This document shows, one piece after another, positions 1 to 5,707 of a stretch of 5,973 nucleotides of DNA. The notes under the pieces are model-generated. The model did not search any database. It worked only from the letters and a program-made list of their open reading frames with translations, and had not been told where the DNA came from. The DNA is taken from positions 9,166 through 15,138 of the forward strand of contig NZ_MOMC01000032.1 of the NCBI RefSeq assembly GCF_001983105.1, given 5' to 3'. Numbering within the stretch: the first letter of the stretch is position 1; each line of letters opens with the position of its first letter. The DNA is from Pseudofrankia asymbiotica (lineage in GTDB: Bacteria > Actinomycetota > Actinomycetes > Frankiales > Frankiaceae). The translations under genes and the position numbers were made by a program.

Positions 1-3
1 GGG

Positions 4-30
4 GCGACGGCCAGGGACGCGACGGCCAGG
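4..30. repeat. 12-bp direct repeat, period 15 bp
   Basis: The 12-mer GCGACGGCCAGG occurs at 4-15 and again exactly at 19-30, separated by GAC. A period of 15 bp is a multiple of three and would encode a repeated Asp-Gly-Gln motif in the frame open from the left edge. It may therefore be the tail of a repeat array lying mostly outside the window. Confidence 0.6.
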
Positions 31-162
31 ATGTGTCCGCTCGGGCGGTTCAGGACGGCGCGACGGACAGCTCCCGGACAGATACCGGCAGGCTCTCGAC
101 GAGGCGGGCCGAGCTGGAATCATGGGCAGCACGGGGGAACACGGGGGACCGCGGGGGCGGGT

Positions 163-194
163 GGTATGGGACGCCGGCGCCGGCTTCCCATACC
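163..194. repeat. 32-bp near-perfect palindrome
   Basis: The left half is GGTATGGGA, C, GCCGGC and the right half is GCCGGC, T, TCCCATACC. Positions 163-171 pair with 186-194, and 173-178 pair with 179-184. Only the pair 172/185 is mismatched, so 15 of 16 pairs match around a centre between 178 and 179. Transcribed from either strand it would fold into a long GC-rich hairpin with a very small loop. It lies about 125 bp beyond the LysR stop and has no adjacent T-run. It may be a bidirectional terminator of the U-less actinobacterial kind, an operator for a dimeric regulator, or a repeat element. A degenerate half copy (GGCATGGGACG, then CCGGCGCCGGC) follows at about 213-241. Confidence 0.75.
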
Positions 195-319
195 CCTGGG
201 TGGCAGGGAACGGCATGGGACGGGAACGGCCCGGCGCCGGCGTACCTGGCGCGGCGTCCCGCGCGCAGGGCCGGCCCACTCACGGGCCGACCCCGCTCGC
301 GTGGCCGTGCCCCGGCCGG

Positions 320-1267
320 CTAGGCGGCGCGGCCGAGGCGCAGGCAGCGGTCGAGGAACTGCGCGGCGGTGGCGGACGGGGGGCCGCCGGGACGGGTGGC
401 GAGCACGACCTGATAGCGCGGCGGGTGCGGCTCGATGGCGAGGAAGCGGAGGTCCCGGGTGCGTTCGGCCAGCGACGCGGGGACGAAGGCGCAGCCGGTC
501 CGATAGCGGACGAGGTCGATGACCGTCGAGAGATCACCGAGCTCCACCCGGGTCGACCGCTCGGCGAGGCCGGCGGCGGCGAAGGCCCGGTCCACGGCGG
601 CACGCACGCCCCAGCCGACGGGGAACTCGATGAGGTCGAGACCGGCGGCCTCCTCGAGGGTGACCGCGGCGCGCCCGGAGGCGGCGAGCGGGTGGTCGAG
701 GGCGCAGGCGAGCGCGACCGTCTCGGTGTGCAGCGCGTGCAGGCGCAGGTCCCGCACCGGGCCGGTGATGACCAGCACCGCCAGGTCCAGCTCGCCGTCG
801 CGGATCCTCGCGGCGTGTGACGTGGCGGCCGCGGGGTCGGGAGCGGCCAGCTGCACCTGGACATACGGGTGCTCGGCGCGGAAGGCCGCGAGCGCCGCGA
901 GCACCGAGCGCGGGGTGAGGCTGTGGAGGATCCCGAACGAGAACGCGCCGCGCACCCCCTCGCGCACCTCGGTGACCACCTGCTTCGCCTGGCGGACGGC
1001 GCCGAGCACCCGGCGTGCCTCGGGGATCAGCGCCCGCCCCGCCTCCGTGAGCTCGACGTGCTGCGTCGTGCGCTCGAACAGATCGACACCGAGCTCCCGC
1101 TCCAGCGACCGGATCGACGCCGACACGCCGGACTGCACCATGTGCAGCCGCGTGGCGGCCCTGGTGAAACCGCCCTCCTCGGCGACTGCCAGGAAGTGCT
1201 CCAGCCTGCGAGGTTCCACGTCCCGTCCCGGTTCTGCTCCAGATCCCCGCCGGCCATCGCTGTTCAT
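320..1267 (-). CDS. LysR-family transcriptional regulator
   Basis: A 315-residue protein of normal length for the LysR family, DNA-binding regulators that act as tetramers and respond to a small effector. Residues about 20-78 form the winged helix-turn-helix: RRLEHFLAVAEEGGFTRAA leads into a QSGVSASIRSLERELG recognition region and LFERT, then LTEAG. Residues about 104-310 form the periplasmic-binding-protein-like effector domain, with typical stretches such as AFRAEHP, GELDLAV and FPVGWGVRAAV. The effector cannot be read from sequence. The ATG at 1267 has only a weak AGG before it. A GTG at 1219 (residue 17, just before the helix-turn-helix) is an alternative start. The gene is divergent from the kinase-like gene across 426 bp. 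LysR regulators often control the divergent neighbour and themselves, but no specific link is proven here. Confidence 0.95.
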   Translation of the reverse strand: MNSDGRRGSGAEPGRDVEPRRLEHFLAVAEEGGFTRAATRLHMVQSGVSASIRSLERELGVDLFERTTQHVELTEAGRALIPEARRVLGAVRQAKQVVTEVREGVRGAFSFGILHSLTPRSVLAALAAFRAEHPYVQVQLAAPDPAAATSHAARIRDGELDLAVLVITGPVRDLRLHALHTETVALACALDHPLAASGRAAVTLEEAAGLDLIEFPVGWGVRAAVDRAFAAAGLAERSTRVELGDLSTVIDLVRYRTGCAFVPASLAERTRDLRFLAIEPHPPRYQVVLATRPGGPPSATAAQFLDRCLRLGRAA

Positions 1268-1281
1268 GCCTAAGCGGCGGG

Positions 1282-1301
1282 GATCGATCTACGATCATGA
1301 T
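1282..1301. promoter_or_regulatory. Candidate operator beside the LysR start
   Basis: GATCG at 1282-1286 and CGATC at 1292-1296 form a 5-bp inverted repeat with the spacer ATCTA. The overlapping ATCATGAT at 1294-1301 is a second, perfect 8-bp palindrome. The segment is much more AT-rich than its surroundings and lies 15 to 34 bp upstream of the LysR ATG, a typical place for autoregulation by LysR proteins. A T-N11-A core is present at 1288-1300. The call rests on position and symmetry only. Confidence 0.3.
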
Positions 1302-1560
1302 GGGTCGCGCGCTGGCTGGGGCCTGGTCGCAACGGCGACCATGTCCTCAACCGCGACGGACGCCACCACGTCGTGGCCTGCCTGATGAGACGTCGCCGTA
1401 CCGGTCCGCGTTGCGCGGCGCGGCCACCTCCGCTCCGGGTCGTTCGGCGTGCCCCGCTCAGACAGACCGCCTTTTCGAGGATCTGGGCGCCGCGCCGCTT
1501 GATCAACGACGCAGGCCACCTCGGTGACACGCCGAGGCGGGCGCGCTCTGGCCCGGGACG

Positions 1561-1581
1561 CCGGGTGCCGGGTGCCGGGTC
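1561..1581. repeat. 7-bp tandem repeat, three copies
   Basis: CCGGGTG is repeated at 1561-1567 and 1568-1574, followed by CCGGGTC at 1575-1581. It is a short simple repeat in the spacer with no evident function. Confidence 0.6.
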
Positions 1582-1621
1582 GTTCCGGTGGTCGTGCCGG
1601 CCCCCGCCCACCGGGACTGGG

Positions 1622-1655
1622 CCGGTTCCTCCCATGCATCCCCACCTCGAACCGG
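1622..1655. promoter_or_regulatory. Inverted repeat upstream of the kinase-like gene
   Basis: CCGGTTC at 1622-1628 and GAACCGG at 1649-1655 are perfect 7-bp inverted arms separated by 20 nt. They end 38 bp before the start codon. Similarly spaced arms can bind dimeric regulators, and the position fits the promoter or 5' leader of the kinase-like gene. No known regulator motif is recognised, and a chance match is possible in this sequence. Confidence 0.25.
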
Positions 1656-1683
1656 TTTGTGGGATCCTGAGGAAGCGCGCTTG

Positions 1684-1689
1684 AGAGGA
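1684..1689 (+). promoter_or_regulatory. Ribosome binding site of the kinase-like gene
   Basis: AGAGGA lies just upstream of the ATG at 1694, with four bases (ATCC) between it and the start codon. This good Shine-Dalgarno match supports that start over other in-frame candidates. Confidence 0.7.
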
Positions 1690-1693
1690 ATCC

Positions 1694-3805
1694 ATGGGCG
1701 ACGAGCAGGACTCGGTGGATCTGGCCGATCTGTTCGGCCTCGATGGGTCGCGCATCCACATCGGCCGCCCGCTCGGCGCCTCCGGCCAGGGCCGGCTCTA
1801 CCTTCGCGACGGCGTCCCCGGCATGGCCGTCAAGGTGTTCACGCCGGCGCACCTGGTCCGCTCGGCGCCCGACCTGCGGGCCAAGCTGACCTGGATGATC
1901 GAGCATCCACCCGTCACCGGGCTGGGCGCCGTCGAGCCCGCGGCGGGTAAGCGGCCCGACGCCGCGCCTCCAACAGCCGCGCCGCCGGCCGCCCCTCCAA
2001 CAGCCGTGCCGCCGGCCGCCAAGCCCGGGACGGCCGGCCCCCCGGCCGGCGGGCTCGACGCGTTCGCCTGGCCGCGCGAGCTTGTCGTCGACGGGAGCGG
2101 CGGTCTCGTGGGCTACACCTACAGCACGGCGACCCCCGCCGACGGTGTCCCGCTGGGCACGCTCGTCCACCCGGACGCGTCGCCCCGGCCCGGCTGGTTC
2201 GACGACTGGGGCGTGCGCCTCGAGGCGGCCACGCGGCTGGCCGCGGCGACGGCCGTGCTGCACGAGCACGGCTACGTCGTCGGCGACTTCCACGATGGCG
2301 CCGTCCAGGTGACCTCCACCGGCCGGGTCACCTTCGTCGACTGCGACGCGGCACAGGTGACCACGGACGCGGGGGTGCATCAGTCCCCGGTCGGCCGACC
2401 CGACTTCACGCCCGCGGAGCTGCTCGCGGAGCGCGGCCGGCCGCGCGGGCCCGCCGCCGACGACTACGCGCTCGCCGTCCACCTCTTCGCGCTGCTCATG
2501 GGCGGGCACCGGCCCTACACGGGCCGCTGGCGCGGCGGCGGCGTGCCGCCGGGCCAGCTGGAGCTCGCCCGCGCGGGCCTGTACGCCCTCGGCGGTCACC
2601 GCGACCTCGGCCCGCCGCTGGACCTGCCGCCGGCGGACATCCTCCCGCCCGGCACCCGGGCGATGTTCGGCCAGGCGTTCGGCCCCGGCGCGGGCAGCCA
2701 GCAGCCCAGGCCGACCGCGACCCGGTGGCACGAGGCGCTCGTCGCTCTCGCCGCGGGCCTGCGCGGCTGCCCGCGCGTCCCCACGCACCACTTCCGGGCG
2801 GGCCTGCCGTACTGCCCCTGGTGCGTCCTGGACGAGCAGACCGGCCAGCGCCCCCCTCGCGCGGCACCCGTCACACCGCCTTCCGCGCTGCCGACCGCGT
2901 CGTGGATGGCGCTGGCGCCAGGCACGTCCGTCGTGGCGGCGCCGCCCGCCCGGCCGGGCGTCCCGGCGGCGGCTGGCACCGCGGTGTCGGCCGGCGGCTC
3001 CGCCTCGGCTGGCGCCGCTGTGTCGGCCGGCGCCGCCGCCGCGGGCCCGCCGAGAACCTCACGGGCGCCGGGCCCACCGGCGCCGCCCGGGCCGGCCTCG
3101 GTGGACCCGCCAACGCGGGAGACCCCGAAAGGCCGCCGGCGCGCGCGTTCGGGTGCGGGCTCGCGCGCACCGGCACGGACGGCACCGCGGCGGTGGGCCG
3201 TGCGGGTGGGCACCACCCTGCTGTGCCTGCTCGGCGCGGCGCTGGTGGTGTTCGCCGCGCTGGGCACCGTCAGCGAGCTGCCCGAGAGCGACCTCGGCCC
3301 CGCGCGGGACAGCGGGCCCGCGACGACGACCCACGGCGCCCCCCTGCTTTCCGCGAACAGCCCGCGGGCGTCGGCTCGGGCGGCGCGCTGGCCCTGGGTC
3401 GGGAAGTGGCACGGCGTCGACGACCAGCCGCGCGCCGGCTTCGGCCTGCAGATCGTCGACGACGGGATGGTCGACGGCCAGGAGCACTTCACCGCCATGG
3501 AGGTGTCGGGAACGTGCCCCGTCCGCTACCGGGGGACGCCGGCGACCTGGCTCGACGACTCGGGCCCGGCCTACGCCCACGACGTCTACGGTCTGCTGCT
3601 CGACGCCCAGCTCCCGGCGGGCGCCGACCCCTCGGGATGCGCGTTGCTGCCCGACCGGTCGTTCTACGGGGGCGGCGGCGCCGAGCCGGTCAGCCTGGGC
3701 GCGATCCGGATCGAGATGGTCGGCTCGGTCAGCGACGACCTCGCGCGCGCCCGGGTCACGATCCGCCCGGGGGACGCCGTGACCGTGACACTGCGGCGGG
3801 AGTGA
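1694..3805 (+). CDS. Membrane-anchored kinase-like protein (YegI-like), possible pseudokinase
   Basis: A 703-residue protein with an N-terminal kinase-like fold. Visible motifs are a glycine loop (LGASGQG, residues 27-33), a likely ATP Lys47 in AVKVF, the FAWP/GLVGYTY strand region (124-143) typical of YegI-like kinases, a catalytic-loop Asp198 in VVGDFHDGAV, Asp216 in VDCD (DFG equivalent), a TPAEL segment (239-243) and ADDYALA (255-261). The Asn normally five residues after the catalytic Asp is Ala203, so metal binding may be impaired. A Pro/Ala insert (about 80-120) interrupts the N-lobe. Residues 359-377 hold C, HH and CPWC, a zinc-knuckle-like element seen after such kinases. A low-complexity linker (about 385-500) ends in an Arg-rich stretch, followed by one membrane helix (about 501-526). 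The C-terminal part (about 565-703, starting WPWVGKWHG) should lie outside the membrane and has two Cys (608, 649) that could form a disulfide. Substrate and signal are unknown. The 3' end overlaps the convergent sigma gene by 50 bp. Confidence 0.9.
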   Translation: MGDEQDSVDLADLFGLDGSRIHIGRPLGASGQGRLYLRDGVPGMAVKVFTPAHLVRSAPDLRAKLTWMIEHPPVTGLGAVEPAAGKRPDAAPPTAAPPAAPPTAVPPAAKPGTAGPPAGGLDAFAWPRELVVDGSGGLVGYTYSTATPADGVPLGTLVHPDASPRPGWFDDWGVRLEAATRLAAATAVLHEHGYVVGDFHDGAVQVTSTGRVTFVDCDAAQVTTDAGVHQSPVGRPDFTPAELLAERGRPRGPAADDYALAVHLFALLMGGHRPYTGRWRGGGVPPGQLELARAGLYALGGHRDLGPPLDLPPADILPPGTRAMFGQAFGPGAGSQQPRPTATRWHEALVALAAGLRGCPRVPTHHFRAGLPYCPWCVLDEQTGQRPPRAAPVTPPSALPTASWMALAPGTSVVAAPPARPGVPAAAGTAVSAGGSASAGAAVSAGAAAAGPPRTSRAPGPPAPPGPASVDPPTRETPKGRRRARSGAGSRAPARTAPRRWAVRVGTTLLCLLGAALVVFAALGTVSELPESDLGPARDSGPATTTHGAPLLSANSPRASARAARWPWVGKWHGVDDQPRAGFGLQIVDDGMVDGQEHFTAMEVSGTCPVRYRGTPATWLDDSGPAYAHDVYGLLLDAQLPAGADPSGCALLPDRSFYGGGGAEPVSLGAIRIEMVGSVSDDLARARVTIRPGDAVTVTLRRE
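1967..2020 (+). repeat. 27-bp tandem duplication inside the kinase-like gene
   Basis: Two adjacent 27-bp units (1967-1993 and 1994-2020) differ at a single base (C versus T). In frame they encode PPTAAPPAA and PPTAVPPAA, residues 92-109 of the kinase-like protein. They lie in the insert between the first helix region and the next strands of the N-lobe. This looks like a recent duplication in a flexible loop. Confidence 0.9.
3756..3805. other. 50-bp convergent overlap of the kinase-like and sigma genes
   Basis: The last 15 codons plus the stop (TGA, 3803-3805) of the plus-strand kinase-like gene are also coding on the minus strand, as the last 16 codons or so of the sigma gene, whose stop is TGA at 3758-3756. 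No intergenic space is left for a terminator between them, so transcripts of the two genes would be complementary at their 3' ends. Confidence 0.8.
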
Positions 3806-5222
3806 CCCGACCGGCGTCGTCTGCCTCGTCTGCCTCGTCTGCCTTGCCGGCCTCGCCTGTCGCGCTGGCCTCGTCGCTGCCCTGGTCCGCGGCCTTGTCC
3901 AGCAGGTAGCGGCGTTCCGGCTCGCTGGCGGTGCGGCGCGCGGCGGCGCGGAACGCGGCCCCGGCGGCGGACGGGTCGCCGGCCATCTCGTGCAGGTGCG
4001 CGCGCACGGCGAGCAGGCGGTGATGCGTCGACATCCGCCGATCCGCCTCGGCGAGCGCGTCGACGGCCGCCAGCGCCGTCGACGGGCCGGCGACCTGGGC
4101 GAGCGCCACCGCCCTGGCCAGCGCCACCATCGGGTTCGGCGCGATCCGCTCCAGCACGTCGTAGAGCCCGAGGACCTGCGGCCAGTCGGTGCTGTCGGTG
4201 TCCGGCGCCTCGTCGTGCACGGCCGCGATCGCCGCCTGCACCTGGTACGCGCCGACGGGCCCCACCGGCAGCGCCCGCTCGAGCAGCTCGACGCCTTCGG
4301 CGATGAGCGCCCGGTCCCAGCGCGAGCGGTCCTGCCGGGCGAGCGGCACCATCTGGCCGTCGGCACCGACGCGGGCCGGGCGGCGGGCGTCGGTGAGCAG
4401 CATCAGCGCGAGCAGCCCCAGCACCTCCGCGTGCTCGGCCGCGCCGTCGGGCAGCAGCCGGGCGAGCCAGCGGGCCAGCCGGACCGCCTCGTCCGACAGG
4501 CCGGGCCTGGTCAGATCGACCCCCTCGGAGGCCGTGTAGCCCTCGTTGAAGATCAGGTAGAGCACGTGCATCACGGCGCGCAGCCGCTCGCCGAACTCGG
4601 CGCCCGCCGCCGGCATCCGGAACTCGGCCCCGGCGGCGCGCACGCCCTGCTTGGCCCGGCTGATCCGCTGCGCCATCGTCGCCTCCGGGACGAGGAACGC
4701 CGCGGCGATCTGCGCCGTCGTCAGGCCACCGACGGCACGCAGCGTCAGCGCGACCTGACTGGGCGGGGACAGCGCCGGGTGGCAGCACAGGAACAGCAGC
4801 CGCAGCGAGTCGTCCTGGTCGGCCGGGCGCTCGGCGTCAGCGGCCCCGGCGACCAGCTCGCTCGCCGGGGTCGCGACAGCGAGCCCCTCCTCGCGGCGCC
4901 GCCTGGCCGCCTCGGCCCTGATCGTGTCGATCATCCGCCGGGCGGCCACGGCGGCGAGCCAGCCGCGCGGATTGTCCGGAACCCCGTCGCGCGGCCAGCC
5001 TGTCGCCGCCGACAGCAGGGCCTCCTGGACGGCGTCCTCGCACAGGTCGAACTGCCCCGGGTACCGGCGCAGCAGCCCGCCGAGCACCGCCGGCGCGAGC
5101 CCGCGCAGCAGGTCACCCACCGCGCGGTCTCTCTCCGCCCGGTCACCCGCCATGCCGTCAGCCGCCGCCCGGTCGCCCGCGCGGCCGTCCCGGCCGGTCG
5201 CCGGTCCCGTCTCGTCCGCCAC
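3756..5222 (-). CDS. ECF42-type RNA polymerase sigma factor with C-terminal TPR-like domain
   Basis: A 488-residue sigma factor that directs RNA polymerase to specific promoters. Region 2 spans about 37-105 (LLRRYPGQFDLCEDAVQEALL, then the group-typical WPRDGVPDNPRGWL and RRMIDTIRAE). Region 4 spans about 138-195 (LFLCCHPALSPPSQVALTLR, then GGLTTAQIAAAFLVPEATMAQRISRAK). Residues about 213-316 form the DUF6596-like part (LYLIFNEGYTAS) and about 320-445 the TPR-like part, both hallmarks of ECF42. The gene follows the DGPF gene by 21 bp, a typical pairing. The start is uncertain: GTG at 5222, ATG at 5153 (residue 24) or GTG at 5120 (residue 35, with a GGAGAGAGA tract upstream). Homology to the family begins near residue 35. 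A tail of about 43 residues after the YLLDKAAD segment contains ADEADEADD and reaches into the antisense of the kinase-like gene, which is longer than I expect for the family. Confidence 0.95.
   Translation of the reverse strand: MADETGPATGRDGRAGDRAAADGMAGDRAERDRAVGDLLRGLAPAVLGGLLRRYPGQFDLCEDAVQEALLSAATGWPRDGVPDNPRGWLAAVAARRMIDTIRAEAARRRREEGLAVATPASELVAGAADAERPADQDDSLRLLFLCCHPALSPPSQVALTLRAVGGLTTAQIAAAFLVPEATMAQRISRAKQGVRAAGAEFRMPAAGAEFGERLRAVMHVLYLIFNEGYTASEGVDLTRPGLSDEAVRLARWLARLLPDGAAEHAEVLGLLALMLLTDARRPARVGADGQMVPLARQDRSRWDRALIAEGVELLERALPVGPVGAYQVQAAIAAVHDEAPDTDSTDWPQVLGLYDVLERIAPNPMVALARAVALAQVAGPSTALAAVDALAEADRRMSTHHRLLAVRAHLHEMAGDPSAAGAAFRAAARRTASEPERRYLLDKAADQGSDEASATGEAGKADEADEADDAGRVTPAAVSRSRRPPGGS
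3817..3843. repeat. 9-bp tandem repeat in the sigma factor tail
   Basis: TCGTCTGCC is repeated three times without mismatch (3817-3825, 3826-3834, 3835-3843). On the minus strand it encodes the acidic Ala-Asp-Glu repeats near residues 461-469 of the sigma factor. It lies 12 bp beyond the stop codon of the kinase-like gene. Such repeats can vary in copy number by slippage without breaking the frame. Confidence 0.85.
5135..5180. repeat. 16-bp direct repeat at the 5' end of the sigma gene
   Basis: A 16-mer (CCGCCCGGTCACCCGC at 5135-5150) recurs with one change at 5165-5180, period 30 bp. In the sigma frame it gives the repeated AGDRA motif around residues 15-29, in the variable N-terminal extension ahead of region 2. 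If translation starts at 5120, this repeat lies in the leader and is not translated. Confidence 0.65.
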
Positions 5223-5243
5223 CGCGCCGCCGCCCCGGTGCCC

Positions 5244-5609
5244 TCAGCGCTGGGGCGCCGGCGACTCGTGGGGGAGCGGGACCAGCTCCACCGCCTCGTG
5301 CGACGCCCACGGCAGGTCCGCGGCGATCTCGACGGCCCGGGCCTCGTCGGCGACGTCGAGGATGTAGAAGCTGCCCATGAACTCCTTCGTCTCCAGGTAC
5401 GGGCCATCGGTCACGGCCGGCACCCCGTCGCGCACCCGGATGACCTTCGCATCGGCCTCGGTGCCCGAGCCGTAGGCCCCGACCAGCTCGCCGGAGTCGA
5501 AGTACTTCCTGTTGAACGCCTCCTGCGCCGCGATCGCCGCGGGCCACTCCTCGGCCGGGATCGACTCCCACGTCTCCTTGGACCCGTAGATCGTCACCAG
5601 GTACTTCAT
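5244..5609 (-). CDS. DGPF/YCII-family protein, partner of the ECF42 sigma factor
   Basis: A 121-residue protein of the YCII-related DGPF family: small, probably cytoplasmic alpha/beta proteins with a dimeric ferredoxin-like fold. Their biochemical role is not established. The start MKYLVTIYG is typical, and the signature appears as DGPY (residues 68-71, Tyr in place of the usual Phe) followed by LETKEFMGSFYILDV. The C-terminal part has the family-like WASHEAVELVPL. The frame is open further upstream to a GTG at 5708, but the ATG at 5609 is chosen because family homology begins there and a strong GGAGGAG ribosome binding site precedes it. The stop is 21 bp before the longest sigma start, on the same strand, so the two are very likely co-transcribed. 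DGPF genes are the best-known companions and targets of ECF42 sigma factors. Confidence 0.95.
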   Translation of the reverse strand: MKYLVTIYGSKETWESIPAEEWPAAIAAQEAFNRKYFDSGELVGAYGSGTEADAKVIRVRDGVPAVTDGPYLETKEFMGSFYILDVADEARAVEIAADLPWASHEAVELVPLPHESPAPQR

Positions 5610-5615
5610 CGTCGG

Positions 5616-5622
5616 CTCCTCC
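5616..5622 (-). promoter_or_regulatory. Ribosome binding site of the DGPF gene
   Basis: GGAGGAG on the minus strand, six bases before the ATG at 5609, is an almost ideal Shine-Dalgarno sequence. It decides the start of the DGPF gene against the upstream in-frame GTG at 5708. Confidence 0.85.
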
Positions 5623-5679
5623 GCTGACCTCTGGGCCTCCAGGAACGCGAGCGAAGTGCTCTGGCGTCCCGCGGCCGGG

Positions 5680-5707
5680 GATTCCGGCGCCCCTCCGGGC
5701 ACCGACA
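5680..5707 (-). promoter_or_regulatory. Weak candidate ECF42-type promoter for the DGPF-sigma operon
   Basis: On the minus strand TGTCGG (5707-5702) resembles the TGTCGA -35 element that I recall being reported for ECF42 promoters. About 15 nt downstream is CGGAATC, a loose match to a CGA/TC-like -10. It lies about 70 bp before the DGPF start, where an autoregulated promoter would be expected. The -35 has one mismatch and the -10 is poor, so this is tentative. Confidence 0.2.

Larger units (their letters stand above)
1..319. other. Left-end stretch without a confident gene
   Basis: I see no convincing complete gene here. One plus-strand frame is open from the left edge (position 3) to a TAG at 321-323, about 106 codons, with roughly 80% G/C at third positions. 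It could be the 3' end of a gene entering from outside. However, its product is low-complexity (Gly, Arg, Ala, Pro) with no recognisable domain, and in DNA this GC-rich open frames are common. Its stop overlaps the stop of the minus-strand LysR gene in a shared CTAG (320-323). The stretch also holds a short direct repeat at 4-30 and a large palindrome at 163-194, which fits an intergenic region better. Confidence 0.4.
1268..1693. other. Divergent spacer between LysR and kinase-like genes
   Basis: This 426-bp spacer must contain the promoters of both divergent genes. I see no confidently coding segment: the open frames on either strand are Arg/Pro-rich without domains, and none has a good ribosome binding site. 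The recognisable elements are a dyad near the LysR start (1282-1296), a triple 7-bp tandem repeat (CCGGGTG, CCGGGTG, CCGGGTC at 1561-1581), a 7-bp inverted repeat at 1622-1655 and the ribosome binding site for the kinase-like gene. No clear -10/-35 pair stands out. Confidence 0.6.

Noticed and set aside
1301..1684. Possible decayed gene in the divergent spacer on the plus strand
   Set aside because: The frame is open but starts right after a TGA, has no ribosome binding site at the first ATG (1373), and its product shows no family resemblance.
1295..2791. Long minus-strand open frame of 498 codons antisense to the kinase-like gene
   Set aside because: It has no domain, is Arg/Gly/Ala-rich, and is explained as the mirror of a well-supported GC-rich coding frame on the other strand.
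3990..5627. Plus-strand open frame of 545 codons opposite the sigma and DGPF genes
   Set aside because: It lies antisense to two genes with clear family motifs, and its product is rich in Arg, Gln and His without recognisable domains. This is a typical shadow frame in high-GC DNA.
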